Source of the DNA: Mytilus californianus
Taxonomy: Eukaryota > Mollusca > Bivalvia > Mytilida > Mytilidae
Length of the DNA stretch: 64,000 nucleotides
Assembly: GCF_021869535.1 (NCBI RefSeq)
Contig: NW_026262701.1
Span: 4,727,501-4,791,500 of the forward strand
Reading direction: 5' to 3'
The translations under genes were made by a program, and so were the position numbers. A model generated the notes under the pieces. The model saw nothing but the letters and a program-made list of their open reading frames with translations. It had not been told where the DNA came from and made no database searches. Shown here piece after piece: positions 63,606 through 64,000 of this stretch. Each line of letters begins with the position of its first letter. The first letter of the stretch is position 1.

Positions 63606-63628
63606 GGGGGGGGGGGGGGGGGGGGGGG
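63606..63628 (+). repeat. Poly-G run (23 G)
   Basis: Uninterrupted G homopolymer next to AGGGGCGGATCCAAAACCT at 63574-63592. Length in the assembly may be unreliable. Confidence 0.9.
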
Positions 63629-64000
63629 TAGGTTCAAATTTAGATATTTGTATAGAGATGTATATATGCGAGTATTGGCAGTAATGGTTATGGTGTGTGT
63701 GTGAGGGTAGGGGGTTTCAGATCAAAGATCGTTTCTATAATTCTATATCTTTTAATTTTTACCATTTCACTCTATTCTTTATCCTTTGATCTCTATTATA
63801 TTTGTTCTAAACATGCGTGACATATTTGCCACTGGACATAAGGCAACCAAAAGTCAATCAACGTATTCTGTATATTTCATCATTTCTTTATTATGTTTTC
63901 TATAGGTTTGGTCCCGCCCCTTATCTATTTTTTTGCACATTAGGGACGACATCAAAAGTTAAATGTAGGATAAAAAAAAAAATAATTCATATAGTTTTTT

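Overview
The window looks like nuclear DNA of a bivalve mollusc, most likely a mussel (Mytilidae). It is AT-rich, its genes are split into small exons by long introns with GT-AG borders, and at least half of it is interspersed repeats of types I recognise from mussel genomes. The species assignment is inference; the gene assignments come from spliced translation with matching intron phases.

Two host genes fill the middle and are arranged head to head. On the minus strand, 32642 down to 16422, is a complete gene for mitochondrial D-lactate dehydrogenase (LDHD): 12 coding positions, 494 codons. On the plus strand, 32770 to 45370, is the gene for ribosomal protein L14 (RPL14): 5 exons, 153 codons. 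The start codons are 127 bases apart, so the two probably share a bidirectional promoter with ETS-like sites and a pyrimidine tract. LDHD intron 1 also holds a plus-strand, three-exon, uninterrupted 3' part of a hAT-transposase-like gene (30700-31825).

Four things in these genes stand out. (1) LDHD has two alternative versions of the exon carrying GHVGDGNFH, only 20 bases apart and phase-incompatible with each other, so they must be mutually exclusive. (2) The 3' part of LDHD exon 10, with its splice donor, is repeated in a 97/98-bp tandem array giving nine donors. (3) The 3' part of exon 3 is repeated in the same way. (4) RPL14 intron 3 carries eight copies of a 90-nt element whose terminal stem shows base-pair compensation; this looks like an intron-encoded structured RNA of unassigned class.

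Layout: 1-860 Penelope-like element (PLE) debris; 2420-4946 a non-LTR retrotransposon with two in-frame stops; 5183-13600 repeats, including a 1.2-kb minisatellite and several tandem-core elements; 16422-32642 LDHD; 32770-45370 RPL14; 46561-54641 two long, nearly identical copies of one tandem-core element separated by a tRNA-derived SINE and PLE debris; 56165-57790 a decayed THAP/DDE transposase; 58195-64000 more repeats, including a hammerhead-ribozyme sequence.

Three repeat families with different termini share one architecture: a 5' hairpin, a GTC-rich tract, one to eight core units of about 155-160 bp, an inverted copy of the 5' terminal word, then a 3' terminal hairpin. This matches the known layout of bivalve pearl elements and non-autonomous Helentrons (HINE/DINE type). 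I found no CRISPR array and no true tRNA or rRNA gene.
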